Shown: in pieces, positions 1-12,900 of the stretch
Numbering within the stretch: the stretch's first letter is position 1
How the letters are laid out: each line of letters starts with the position of its first letter
Assembly (NCBI RefSeq): GCF_964275005.1
Contig: NC_092693.1
Span: forward strand, 19,089,206-19,153,205
Direction: 5' to 3'
From: Diadema setosum
Lineage: Eukaryota; Echinodermata; Echinoidea; Diadematoida; Diadematidae
Length of the DNA stretch: 64,000 nucleotides
Position numbers and translations under genes: made by a program
Notes under the pieces: model-generated
What the model was told of the DNA's origin: nothing
The model's database searches: none
What the model saw: the letters and a program-made list of their open reading frames with translations, nothing else

Positions 1-321
1 GCACCAGAGAGCAGCTTGGGGGTGGTGGCAGTGCGGTCACAGGATGACAGGACCCTGCTCTGTGAGTAAACCTGTAACATCCCCTCCTCCTATTCCTCTC
101 TGCAGAGGGAAGAAAGATGCTGGACTCTGGAGAGCACCAGAACACTGAAGCATCTGAGAACAGCATGGGCATTGTGGTAGTGCAGTGCAGTTACAGGACA
201 ACAGGACCCTGCTCAATGATTAAGCCTGTGACCACCCCCTCCTTCCATGGCCCTGGGGTGAAGGGGAGGGGGTGGGGGATGAAAGACAGTGGTCTGTGGG
301 AGAGGTCACGGCATCCTTTTC
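1..321 (-). other. TBC1D32 3' flank / 3' UTR with an imperfect direct duplication
   Basis: This stretch lies just past the stop codon. Bases 1-95 and about 134-245 share order and sequence (GCACCAGA, then GAGAGCAGC or GAGAACAGC, then GACAGGACCCTGCTC or its near match, then CCCCTCCT), so it looks like an old tandem duplication of about 160 bases. No open frame or RNA gene is convincing here. Confidence 0.5.
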
Positions 322-435
322 TCATGCCTTGCTGAGGCTCTGCATGTCCTGGAGGACGGTGCCTCTGAACTTCCTCTCCAGGTCCTTCATGTAGTCGAGG
401 TGATCTCCAACATGGAAGCCATCCAGACCATTCTC
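322..435 (-). CDS. TBC1D32: TBC1D32 last coding exon with stop
   Basis: The acceptor CTTGCAG precedes [20 protein letters not shown], and the frame ends ...QDMQSLSKA followed by TGA (complement of 322-324). It joins exon 29 in phase 0. I see no AATAAA on the minus strand in the remaining 321 bases, so the transcript end is probably outside the window or uses a variant signal. Confidence 0.85.
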   Translation of the reverse strand, partial: ENGLDGFHVGDHLDYMKDLERKFRGTVLQDMQSLSKA

Positions 436-549
436 CTGCAAGATTCATGGGGGAAAGGAATGACAGTGATCATCATTATCATTATTATCAGCAGCAGCAG
501 CACAACTAGCAAATATCAATGGCATTAGCGCTTCATAGATCACCTTAAG

Positions 550-580
<31 letters not shown>

Positions 581-912
581 CCAGTACTATCATAATCTTC
601 TTAACATTTTCATAATCATCCACTTCATCACCATAAATATTGTCAAAACCGTCTCAGTGATTTATAATTACCTGATAATCATCATCGACATTGTCATAAT
701 CTTCTTAACAGGTATTGTTGATGCTGCAGGGATCCTAATGCTTTAGGCAATAATGCAATGAATACCATATTCACCAGAACTATCAACATCACTATTTCAA
801 TATCAGTAAGTCATGAACTTGTGCCCTGTACCTAGTCTCTGTAAAAACACCTCCTTTTCTCCCTTTCTTCCACAAAAGAACTCAAGTAGCTCAAGTGAAG
901 AATCTACACTTC

Positions 913-947
<35 letters not shown>

Positions 948-3900
948 CTTGAGGAAGATCTCCAAATTGGCTAAAAGGGATTGTATAGTTTTGGTTGAGA
1001 CCTAACTAAAGGTTTTAGAATTTTTTGATGAGTTAACAAGAAAACTCTTACTAAACGTGAAAGAGCATGTGATTCTAAGAGGAATTCACCGTTTTTTTGA
1101 CAAAAATTGATTTTGAAATGGCCGAGATATCCAAAACAGCGATCCTAATAAAAGGTGGGACACACCTTTTAATACGATCGCTCTGTTTTACTTTGTTTTT
1201 AGATGTCTTGGCCATTCTAGAACCAATTTTCATCATATAAACTTTGAATTCCTTTTAAAGTGATATGCTCTGTACTATTTCACAAGTGATTTCTTGGCAT
1301 CTCGCAAAAAGTTAAAAGCCCAAAACTCATCTCCACCAATACCATACCATCCCTTTAAATGCAATCTTCCCCTATCCTCTAGCCTTACTCCAGGGAAGAT
1401 CTCAAGTAGTTCAAGAAAAGAATCTACATCTCCTATTCTATCTCTCTTCCACTTGAGGACAATGTAATACAGATTAAACTACAGAAGCACTGACAGCGCA
1501 GACCTCCGCCAAGCAGCTCATTTCCACCACTGATCTTGTTCTTCCATAAAGATCAGCGATTTCCACCCATATTATGCATGCTGAAAGTCGCCCGATTTCC
1601 CAATATAGAGGCCTTTTGTTGCGTCATCAACTTCCAGCTGCACAGCATACCTCGCCTTAGCAAAAACTAGAGCATGCACTTTAGTGCGTGTATGAAAACC
1701 TCAATAAAACGCAGCCTGAACTCCCAAGTTCATTGACCCTACCTGCCAAAATATTGAAAATCCTTCATAAAAGCCACAAAAATTGCCGGATCACTAGCAA
1801 AATTTAATCATCTCTTACTTGTGTGATTCTCACCCTTTCTTGTAAGTTTCATCCTAATCCGTTCACAACTTTTTGAGTTATTCTGCACACGGACAAACAA
1901 ACAAACAAACGGTACTGAAAACATAACCTCCTCCCTCGGCAGAGGTAATTAACAATTCATCTCTGCTATCTTTCCCTATCCTTTAGGCTCACCTTGAGGA
2001 AGACCTCAAGTAGTTCAAGTGAAGAATCTACACTCCCTTCCTTCCTCTCTCCCTCTCTCTCTCTTTCACTTTCACTTGAGGAAGATCTCCAAATAATGCC
2101 TGTTTGTTTTCATTTTGCATTGTGTTAGAAAAAAATGTTGGATATTTGAATTAATGATTTATCTGTTTTAACTGTCAGATTCAAATTATACTGTGCTCAA
2201 TTAGTTCATTCAATTGACTTTGTATCTCATTTATGTATGAAAAAGAAATTCAGAAATAAAATCAAAATCAAATTGGCTTAAATGAATAATTTATATCTGC
2301 CATCTACCCCCACTCTCTAGCCTCACCTTGAGAAGAACTCAAGTGAAGAATCTACATCTCCTTTTCTTTGTGTCTTCCACTTGAGGAAGATCTCAGATGG
2401 CTTAGACAGCTGATCTACATCTGATCTGCCATTTTCCCCAATCTTTTATCCTTTAGGCTCACCTTGAGGAAGATCTGCAGCTTCTGCTGCTGGGTGTGGA
2501 GCAGAATCTTCGGCTGCATGTAGCGCAGGATGGCCACGCACAGGTACACCTGGTAGTCGCATCCCATCAGCACACAGAGGCACACGTAGAGGCAGATGTC
2601 GGGCCAGTTCAGGAAGTTCCAGAAGCACTGGCTCAACCATTGTTGGCAAATCTGAGACGATGAAATTGGAATTGGGTGGGGGTGGGGGTGGGGAGGAGGG
2701 TTGGGATGGGTACCGGATAAGTGTTTCATATCACGTTTATTATTTCGATGAAGTTTTACAAGTATGCACTTACATTATACACAGAAAATTTGTGTGCAAC
2801 TGATTTCCTCTATGTACAATACTTACTTGTTCACTAGGATATGCCTACATCATAACCCCAAAAAGCTCAGTTCTCTCACAATTTTATCCCTACTCTGTGA
2901 TTCACCAATTTCTTGCACATGAAGTACATTACCTGCATCATAATCATCAACACAGTGACTTCACTTTCAAGGGCATGTAATTTCCTATCTTAGTTTTTCT
3001 CTCACTGTTTTGTTTTCAACAACACGTGGCAATCGCACCTGTTGAATTGCCATGTTCCGATATGCATTAACTCCTTCCTTGCTTCATATTTCCCTTGTAC
3101 AGAGGAAACACAATTTTGTGAGTTAAGGAAGATCACTTGTTTTTACAGTACGTGAATTTTATGCCAGTTTTGAGTTTGCACATCTAGTGACCTGAAGATA
3201 TGTTTAAACTTCAAAGTTGACTACAAATTTTGAATAATGAGAGAAATAGTCAGATATGTACAGATATGCCAAGGCAGACAGACAGAAAGATAGATAGACC
3301 GGACAAACAAACAGACACAAAGACAGACAGACAGACATTCAGAACTCAGAAAGGAGAACCAACCTGTGAAGCTGTGTAGCCCGAGAGCCTGAAGGCGGAG
3401 TAGACCTGGGGCAACTCGGTCTGGAGAATGAGTTCTATGAGGTAACAGGTGGTGGAGAACACGGGGCGAATGCCACTCATGGCCAGCTCCACCGGCAGGT
3501 GAGTCTGGAGTACAAGGGTCAGGGATATGGGACATTAACTGGTATCATTGTAATTGCAGAACTTGTATATTTTATCATAGTCTACCCTTTTCTTGAGTGC
3601 ATAGGGACATATACACTATATGTCATGTGCTACATAAGCATTCATTGTTGACCATTATTGTCATTACCTATTGGACCAAAGCACTCTTTTATATTCACTT
3701 CAACAGGCAAGAGGTTAGTGAGCAATTTCTGTTTACACCTAGACACTGCTGCCTACCTCTTGCCTGGCAACAAGTAGTTTAGCTATCAGCATGTTGTTTC
3801 TCTGGACATATGTGATATGCATGAAAAAATTACATGTGCAAGAGAACACCGACTATTGCTTAAAAGAAGCTGAAGGTCACATAGTATTATAATATGTACA

Positions 3901-6900
3901 TGGCCTGTGTTCAAGCAGGCTTTTACCAATATTTAATTTTTCCATATCTCTGGATCATCAACATAACGTCTGTTGAGAATGAGAAGGGCGTTAAGTTGTC
4001 CCGAACACTATGGGTTTAGAGGCAACTTAACGCCCTTATCAGTCTCGACCGACGATAAATGTACCTACGTCTATGACATGGTTGTTTGCTTTAACCAAAA
4101 TGTCACACGCCTTAAACTACCTTTCCAAACACATACATCACAAAACACACAAAACTTTAAATGTACCATTAAATATTTTCTGTAAGAACGCACATTAATA
4201 TCTCATGGTGACTTACTGAAGCATGGAGGCGCGGCATCCAAAGATATGGGGAGACCAAGAGAGACGAAAACTTGTGGATCGTATTCCAGGCTCGGTCCTT
4301 GTTCCCTCCAAAGAGGAGAAAGATGGTGCACACAAACCAGTCATGGCCGACGTAGTCATTGTCTAGACCTCCTGAAGGCCAGCAAACATTCCATCAAGGA
4401 AAATGCATATGCATTTCTGTCAAATCAGCAAAATCTGCTACACAAAACATGGTCGCTGAAACGTGGCTGCTGATGGAATATGACTGCTGGTAATTCACTA
4501 AATTTGTAGAGAGCTCCTGGGAATAGTCCATATGTGATATGTTGTCATCCAATAAACATATTAACAGCTGTAGGTAAGAACCAATATGAATCAATTGTTC
4601 CTCAGACAAAGCTGACATTGCAAATGTTGAAGAAGATGAACAAGTTGGAGAAGAAAACAAATATCCTACAGGGATATGGGTACGTACTTGTCATACTGAA
4701 AATCATCAGCATACTAAAATCCACTGCTATGTCCATTAGAGATTTTCAGAACACTGGCTTTAATGCAATTTTCTCAAATGAACATTACATTCATGATCAA
4801 GATTGGATGTGTTCCTCCATATACCTTCAAGATTAAAGCTAAGTTTCGCCATCTTTTGTACAGCGTGCATCATGATTTTACTTGGGCTTTCAGGAGGAGG
4901 TTGCCTCAAACATTGAAAGAAAAGGGAGAATAGTCAAAGATGTGGCATTTTTTTTTCTCACCAGCCTTGATATAGTATGGGTCAATGCAAAATCTAAGAA
5001 AAGATTATTTGATGCTACTTTAAGCTCCATCCACACATGATTTTTCTGTTTTCTGAGAAGCCTCATTAAAGCAGGCCACAGAGTTAATGGATCGCATTAA
5101 ACAGTCTGAATATTTCCTGCAATGTGTCCGTCTTGTCTGAGAACAAAGGATACGCAGCTCGGACTCCAAGTTCCTCTGCTGGGCATGTAGGAAGTACCTG
5201 GACCTCTTCAGGAGGAGGGTGAGGTCCTCTGTAGCCTCCCCGGCGCTCATCACCAACTTCAGCTGCTGCCCATACCTGGAACAAGAGGGCGGAAGGATTG
5301 AAAGTGAACAAGAAAATTCTATTCTGAAACAAGAACTATAAAAGATTCCAAGACTTCTCTTCATTCAATATTTAATTCCTTGGGACATAATTTTTGAGGG
5401 GTGGGGTCAACTCATTGGTTTGAAGGGAGTATCACCTGATGGCCATCATGGTGCCCAGCTCCTGGAGACTGGACAGTCTGTGGCTCTTGAGGGCGCTGTC
5501 CTTGATGACCCACGGCTTTGTGGGAATGACCTGGAACTCTGGTAGTTCAGATTGGATGGTCACGATGTGCTCGAGTAGCTCAGCCATACCTGCAGACAAA
5601 AATGTATAATGTGAGTAGGAAAAATCACTGTATACACAGTAATGTCATTGATCTTTGCAAAACTGATTTGCTTTTTTGTTGTTATTGTTGTGGGTTTTGG
5701 TGTGTTTTTTTTTTTTTTTTTTTGGGGGGGGGGGAGTAGAACAGTTGCATATACAGAATTGTTCTTTGCTTGTTTACATCTACAATTAAAATGATATGCT
5801 TCCCTATTGTCATAATACAAGTAAAAGAGTTGCTTTGAAATCATACGACATTAAATGAAAACATATCCACAGAAAGAATGTGACTGAAATCGTAAGTTTC
5901 ATATAAAGGGATACCTCCCCACGGTGTATAATGTATGTCGAAATTGATTTAAGACCCCATGGTAGACCAATGATGTCACAGTGAGATTACAGAAATGACA
6001 TTCCTGGAAGCCTAGAAATGGTCATTGCAAAGAGCAGCCATACAGAAGTCAGGGTCAAATTCAGTGGAGTCACAATGAGGTGGAGGTGGAGTGAAACCAT
6101 TGTTAAGTTGAGGTGATAGTGCAGTCACACTAGTCTTGGATGTCATAATAATGATGGCAAAAGAGTAAGGGCAAGATTAAAAAGTGCCGCCAAGGAAAGT
6201 AAAAAAGTCAGGGCGAGGTCAAGGAGGTAACAAGGTCAGAGTGAAATTGAAGTGAGGTCAAGGAAGGTTCAAAGGTCAGAGTGCATTCACAGTGAAGACT
6301 AAGAGCCATAACACCCGAGTGGTAAAGGAAGCTTCAGATGTAGAAGGAAATCTGACTCACTGGCAGTGTTGAGAGCATCGTGTCTTTCAGACAGCAGACT
6401 GCAGAATGCCTCCTTGCAGTCATTCAGCCATTCCAGAGATGGCGCCACGTTGAAGAGTGTACGCATGAGATCATTATCTGTGGTGAGTGTAAGAGAGATT
6501 TAGCTGGCATCATTTTGTCAGTGCATTGGTGAGATAGAAAATAACACAAAGTCTTGGTTTGCTTTTCTGATTGACTGATTGACTAATTACGGCTTGCATT
6601 TTTATTGTCAATCAGGGATGACTTCTAATTCACACTGTTGGTGGGGTAATCGTTCTGTCATGTTATGGCTGAATACTTCAAATTTCTTATTCTGCAAACA
6701 CAAATTTACTATTCAATTGTGCATATCTACTGTTGGAGATATAATCATCCACAGATGATGTTTCCGTAGATGATGTTTAGTTCAGGTGGGAGGTACCATG
6801 TGTTTGTTTAGAGACCAACACTTATTAAAACATCAAATCCATTTATGAAGGTAATCAACACAATCGAAATTATTACAGGAGGCATGTCGTCACCTTGCTT

Positions 6901-9900
6901 CACCATGGAGGGACGCGAGACAGAAGGGATGTACTCCTTGGGGACCGGGAAGGCAGTGACCAGCGGCCAGGGGAAGGGCTCCTCGGGGTCATCGGTCAGT
7001 GCCCGGGAAGGCAGGATCCGCTCTGTGGGGCCACCGATCACAAAGCTCCTCACCAGGATGTGGTTGCGCTCGACCGCCAGCATGTCAATCATGACATCTC
7101 CACTGTGTAGCAATGAGACAATAGATTAAACACACAAACCTTGTTAATGTGAAGTAAAAGTCAGTTTCTGAAGCTTCCTTGAGCAGCCTTGTAACTCAGT
7201 TTAAACACACAGAATACTGTAAAGGCAAAGCAATCCAATCAGGTTCTGAAACCATTTACAGGGAGTGGTTTCAGAGCATGCTATAGCAGCTTCAAAAAGG
7301 CTCAGCTGCAGTATGGGTGCCACTGGTTTTGAGAAGCGACCTTTTGCCAACCCAGAAGTTAATAACTGCAGGTCATTGCCCACTACCTTACACATGTGAC
7401 CTACTGCAAGCAAACATGGAGCTACAGCCAATAAAGCTCCTATTTCAGCAAAGCGTGGTATACAAAAGGTGTTTGGAGGGAACTTGGTTACCATGAGAAT
7501 AGAGCCAGTCAGAGCCTACTTGGGAGAAATCTGAGCAGGCGCTCCTAACAGCATAAATACATGGTAGACAGACAATACATTTTTCAAAGGGGTTCAAAAT
7601 AGTTGAGAAGGCTCCAAATACTGGTCACAGTAGAAATGGGGTAACACATGTCATTCACAATCAAGCAGCTTCCTTCTTTGTTTCATGTCTGGACCCACAA
7701 AAAGTCCATGTACCAGTCCACTAATGACTTGTTTGTTTTCCTGTGAGAATCTGCTTCATGCTTGACCAGAAATTTTAGCAAAGTTTCATATTTTCAAAAA
7801 TCAAACATACACACTGACATACATGGCATTTACCCTTAACCCTATTCTAACTGGGCTATTTGAGACCAAGTTTTTACTGGGGGGGGGGTCAATTTGACCC
7901 CCCCTTCAGATCTCGGCCGCCGATCACGCGATCGCCGCAAAATTTTGCCTGAACATAGAGCCGGATGTCAACTACAAGATTACATGGTCATACAATAGAA
8001 AAATGTTGATTTCATATTTTTTAATAAATTAATTATGCAAATTAACGCATGAAATCATATTTTCACCTATAACTCCATCAAAAAGACTGAAGGATTATTA
8101 AATTTTTGTGTCAGAGTTCCTCAAGACACATCAAACAATTTTCTTGTAAAAAAATAGTACAATCAAAATCATTTTCTATTGTTTTTTATTGTTTTGTTAA
8201 TTTCTTATGTATTTTATTGTTTTTTCGATCTTTTGTTTTCTATTGTTTTTTTGCCAAAATTTGTTGGAGGCACTTTTTCAAGCTTATCTACATTAGAATT
8301 GATTTATTTCAATGGTTAAAAGTTGAAATAATCTAATTTATATCAATTAAACAAAAAAACACAGTTTGCATTGGATTTGCACACGAAATCATGAATTTGA
8401 GCGGTTTTCGGGTAGACATGCATATGCAAAACATTGCATAACTTCAGAACGGTGTACCCGGACATCGCAAATTTGGTCTCAAAATATGCGGGAGACTTCA
8501 ATGAAAAAAGTCATGAAACGACGCGGCAAAATCTTTGCGCGTTGCGGAATCGTGGCGCGAAACGTCGAGGGGGGGGTCAATTTGACCCCCCCCCAGTTAG
8601 AATAGGGTTAAAGCATGAAATTTTTATCTCTATGACAAAATAGTGAGCTCATGTCAGGACTGGGTTTGTTGATATGTATCACATGATCAAACTACTCCCC
8701 AATTTTTCAAGAAAATCTAGGGTATGCTTCTTGACAATGATGATCATCAATTTTAATAGATCCAGTAAATCATTCAAATGATTATTTGACCTGAGAATCC
8801 GCACTCTGCGCTCATTCAATCACAGCTTATTCACACGCCGGTGTCATCTTCCACCGGCAAAGTCGCCAGGCAGATGGATGACAAGGAAAAGCCGACTGGC
8901 TCTAAGCACGCACCTGCCGTCCATGCGGTTGTCGTTCTGGTCTTGCAGGAGCCGATCCCAGATCCGGTACTGCGTCTCCAGCAGGAGCAGCGTGTCTAGG
9001 CAGGAGACCAGCACACTCAGCAGTCTGGGCCAAGACGGAGAAAGAAAACAGAGAGCAATTCAAATCTGATGCTGAGCCACTCTCATTAATACTGTCACAC
9101 TACATCCATTACAAACAATGGGAGCTTTGGGTTGTCCAAAAAGGTTGTAATTTAAGACTTAAACGTCTCTGGCTTTACTGGTAAGAGGTGCATGGATAAA
9201 GTGGTGTATGCAAACACAACTTCACAAAATATTTGCTTCTAGCAATGTCAAGCACATAGAGAAATATTAGTGAAATATATTAGATGATTTCCACACAAAT
9301 GAAATGCACTTGTCCTAAGACATGGGAAAGTTCCTATCACTCGGGAACATTTGGTAGGTATGTGAGCGGGTGAGACTCACCGGAGACCAAACACATGGGA
9401 CTCCTCCAGATTGAAGAGAGAGTGCCGTTTTGCCTCCGAGTCAACGATGATGAGACGGTCGATCACATCCTGTTTGAAAATAAAACGATCTCATTGAAAT
9501 TCTCATCAATTTAAAAAAGTTTTAAGGTTCTGTTCTGTTTTCTTCAATTTTTTTTTTTTGTCACATAAAATTCCATTACATGATAAAACATAATGATCAA
9601 TATACATGATATTTCACATATATATCAAATTCTGAAGCAGACCCACAGATTCCATTCACCATTAGTCGTGAAAGGTGCTATCCATTATGAAAAAGGTAGG
9701 CGGAACCTACTGGTATTCTATCTCATTGTTTGTGATAGGCATATCACCAACTTAGAGCAAGAAGGGCATTAAGTACCTACAAGAACACCGGAGTTGATAC
9801 CTTTCTACTTCTGAAACGACATTACACTCAGTGAGTAAACATATTATGATGCAAAGAATGTGAATGAGCAGTTGTTCTTTTCACAACTATCAAAGACCAA

Positions 9901-12900
9901 TCATCAATGGTCACATGAATGAAGACTGAAGGAAGAAAAGGGGACTGCACACTCACTGGAATTGTTTCTGGCATTTCCCTGAAGGAGTAGAAGTCCTTGC
10001 TCTGCAGAGGCTGGTCCACCAGGACCTCGTAGACAGCCGGGAAGGCTGAAAGCATGTTCACCATATTCAGGAAGTACTGGGACACATAGAACAAGAAACA
10101 CGGCTGGGGTTACTAAAACTGGAAGGAAGTCATGCTAATAAAGATGGAAAAGACGGTGGAAATGCAAGCATTATTACAGTTGCAGCTTGAAGCTCAAAGG
10201 GCTGCACTGGAGTCTTAAAGGCCAAAGACTTACCTTGTGTGATGCCCTGTCGATGGGTTGGGTGGGATAGGGACCGGGTCTCAGAACAGGCTGGTCATCT
10301 TTCCCACACTCCAGGACTGACCACATCTCAGTGACCAGGGTCTTGATGAAACCTGATAAATGATAGAATCATCATAATTATTTCATCTCATGAGAATCTT
10401 TAAGGCATTGAAAATATTATACCAAAAAATGATTCTGCAAGAGGGACTAAAAAAACTTACAATACAAATATTTCATAAAGCAAATAGTAGCTCAATTCAA
10501 ACTGTTTAGTGATTAACTTCACTTTGTGTGACAAATATCCCAGCTCAAGCCCATTCATTTCCTTGCAAAGTGTTGGGTACAAACACAGTAATGTGTTCTG
10601 TTCCCATACACACCCCCCGAGTAGCATGAAACTGTGACTAACATCTCGTGGTTCACCAAAGGTGACTTCCAGCAGTCAGCAAACAGTATCAAACCAAGCC
10701 CAAAGTCCTACAAAAATTTTTATATTTTGGTGTAGAGAGCGAAAACAAACAAACAAACCAAAGAATGAACAACAAGAAGGACACAAACGTTTATTCTAAA
10801 CTGCTGATGATATGATATAAATGCAGCAGTAAACACCACACGAGTAGTTTGAGCTATCCAGAAATCATTTCCATCATTGAAGAGACTCACCAGAGCTCTG
10901 GAGGGCTACCATTCCTGGTGCGGTGGCAGAAACCTGGGTTACCATGGCACCATAGCCAAACTTTTCCATTTTGCTCACCTGAACATATCAATACATAATC
11001 AATAGATAGAAATAATCATTCTTTGTTGAGAGATCACAGAAATATATTACTTGCAAGCACCACAAGGAATTACAGCAAAAAATGAAATTATTGTTCCTTT
11101 TTATTTTACTGCACTTGCAAGTTTTGCTGTATATCTAACAGTCATATTCTTACAACACAAATAGCTAATCCTTCTAATATTCAGAAACTGCTCATGGGCA
11201 TGTTTTTAATTTGTAAGTACAGATTGCTTTTTCATTGTAATACACATTGATTGCTACAGTGTAATATAATGAAAATATGCTTGCTTTTCTATGATATCTC
11301 ATAAATGGCTATTAACAGATGTTATATATTTCGATCAACATACACTGCAAACACACTTGGCATAATAGCATAAACACAGGATATTTCATGATACTGTATA
11401 CGCCGAATATTTCGCAAGGTTTTTATGTTCGCGAATTTCACGTGTCTGGTGCTATTCGCGAAATTAAAGACATGCAAAAATATTGACTCTGATCCCGATG
11501 TGAATGTGATGTACGCGTGTGCTCTTCTCCGTTCAGTACAGGGCTCCACAATCGCGAATTTAACCACTCGCGAAATCGTCAGGAATTCCCGATTCGTGAA
11601 AATTTAGTCTCGCAAGATATATGGCGTATACAGTTCTATATAAGTAATGACAATCAGTTCTCAGAAGATGAGAAACCATATTGACAAGCAAGGGGCACTA
11701 CAAGAACTATGACAGAACAAGTGATTATATATATTCTCTGTGCGATACAGGTGGTTCTTACCTGCAGTTTCTTGGTGTACCTGCCGTACATGTAGGCAAC
11801 GCACTCATTGATCACTCCCGTCTGTTGAAGGAGCAGCATGCCCTGCAAACCGGTCAAGAGACTTGAGGTTAGATCATTTAAAACGACAGCTTTGAATCAT
11901 CACTCTGAGTATCGATGGAGCGGTAATTGGATATATATAAAAAACATGTACGAGAATTGTTCAACTGTGTGATCACCATGGCAGCCAAAAGAAGAAAAAT
12001 TTTGATAAAAATTTCTCTAAGTGTTATAGAGTGTGATGAAGTACCGGATAAACAGAAAATAGTACACTTATTGTTATGTTGGCATGAATTAAAGAAACAG
12101 CACCAGCCCATCTGGTAGCTCACACTAGAGGTAAAATCATGTGCATTCACGCACTGACAGATGAAATACATTGAATCGCTGCCCTTGCAAACTTAATGAG
12201 CTGTGGAACATGGCATGGTAATTGTAAGGCAAAAAGAAAAGAGCTGACGACAATGATCACAGTGGGGAAAGGGAGATTGGGAGCTGATAGGGAGGGGGAG
12301 TGGGAGGGTAGTGGGATTGGGAGGGGTAGTGGGAGGGGTGGGGGAGGTTGGAGGGAAGGTAGAGGTAGGAGGAAAGGGGGAGGGAGGGGAAAGGGAGGGT
12401 AGAGGGGGAGGAGGGGGAGAGGGAAAGGGGAAGTAGAGATCTGTGTTTGTTTGTTTTCTATGTGTTTTGTTGACGGTTCTTTTAACTAACCTTTGCGGTC
12501 CCAGCAAAGTTGAGGAGATTATCCAAGAGGTTCTGCTCCCACATGAAGGCATCCCGGGCGGCCACGTTTTCTGCCGTCACCTCAGAGTCCTCCATGATGG
12601 GTGTGGCTCCAAGTTCCACCTCTCGACTGGCCTGTGGAAAGATGGCCAAAGGTGGAGAGTGTGAAGGAGGAGTTCCTCAGCAAGTCTTGACATTACAACA
12701 CAGAAAAGCATCACATGTGAAGTCTTAAGTGGGAGCTCATATTTTTTTTCTTTTTTTCTATGTGTCACTAAATATCACAGACTAGGTTTCTGTTATGTAC
12801 ATGTATGATGACTTCTTGCGAATGCAGGTCCTCTGTAATCTTCAGCAGTGATCATTGATTTCAACGCTTCTGCTGAAGATAAATTTCTTAATTTACCAAG

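Larger units (their letters stand above)
835..2480 (-). repeat. Tandem array of units derived from the exon-29 donor region
   Basis: Four diverged units (about 875-965, 1382-1465, 1979-2100, 2308-2400) plus the true exon edge (2430-2480) share a core. In transcript sense each carries a form of TCTTCCTCAAGGTGAGCC, identical or close to the real exon-29 splice donor, then a CT/AG-rich stretch and a second TCTTCCTCAAGTGGAA copy. The unit is about 155 bases when intact. Two mobile elements (976-1364 and 1502-1948) split it. See the findings. Confidence 0.72.

Noticed and set aside
4534-4836. Plus-strand 100-aa frame
   Set aside because: Intronic relative to TBC1D32, lysine/isoleucine-rich by composition, with no recognisable domain or splice sites.
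6845-7129. Plus-strand frames opposite TBC1D32 exon 23
   Set aside because: Shadows of the exon, whose minus-strand frame fits splice phases and the protein family.
12193-12552. Proline/serine-rich 119-aa frame on the minus strand
   Set aside because: It is the complement of the G-rich tract at 12270-12435 and partly overlaps TBC1D32 exon 16 in the wrong frame.
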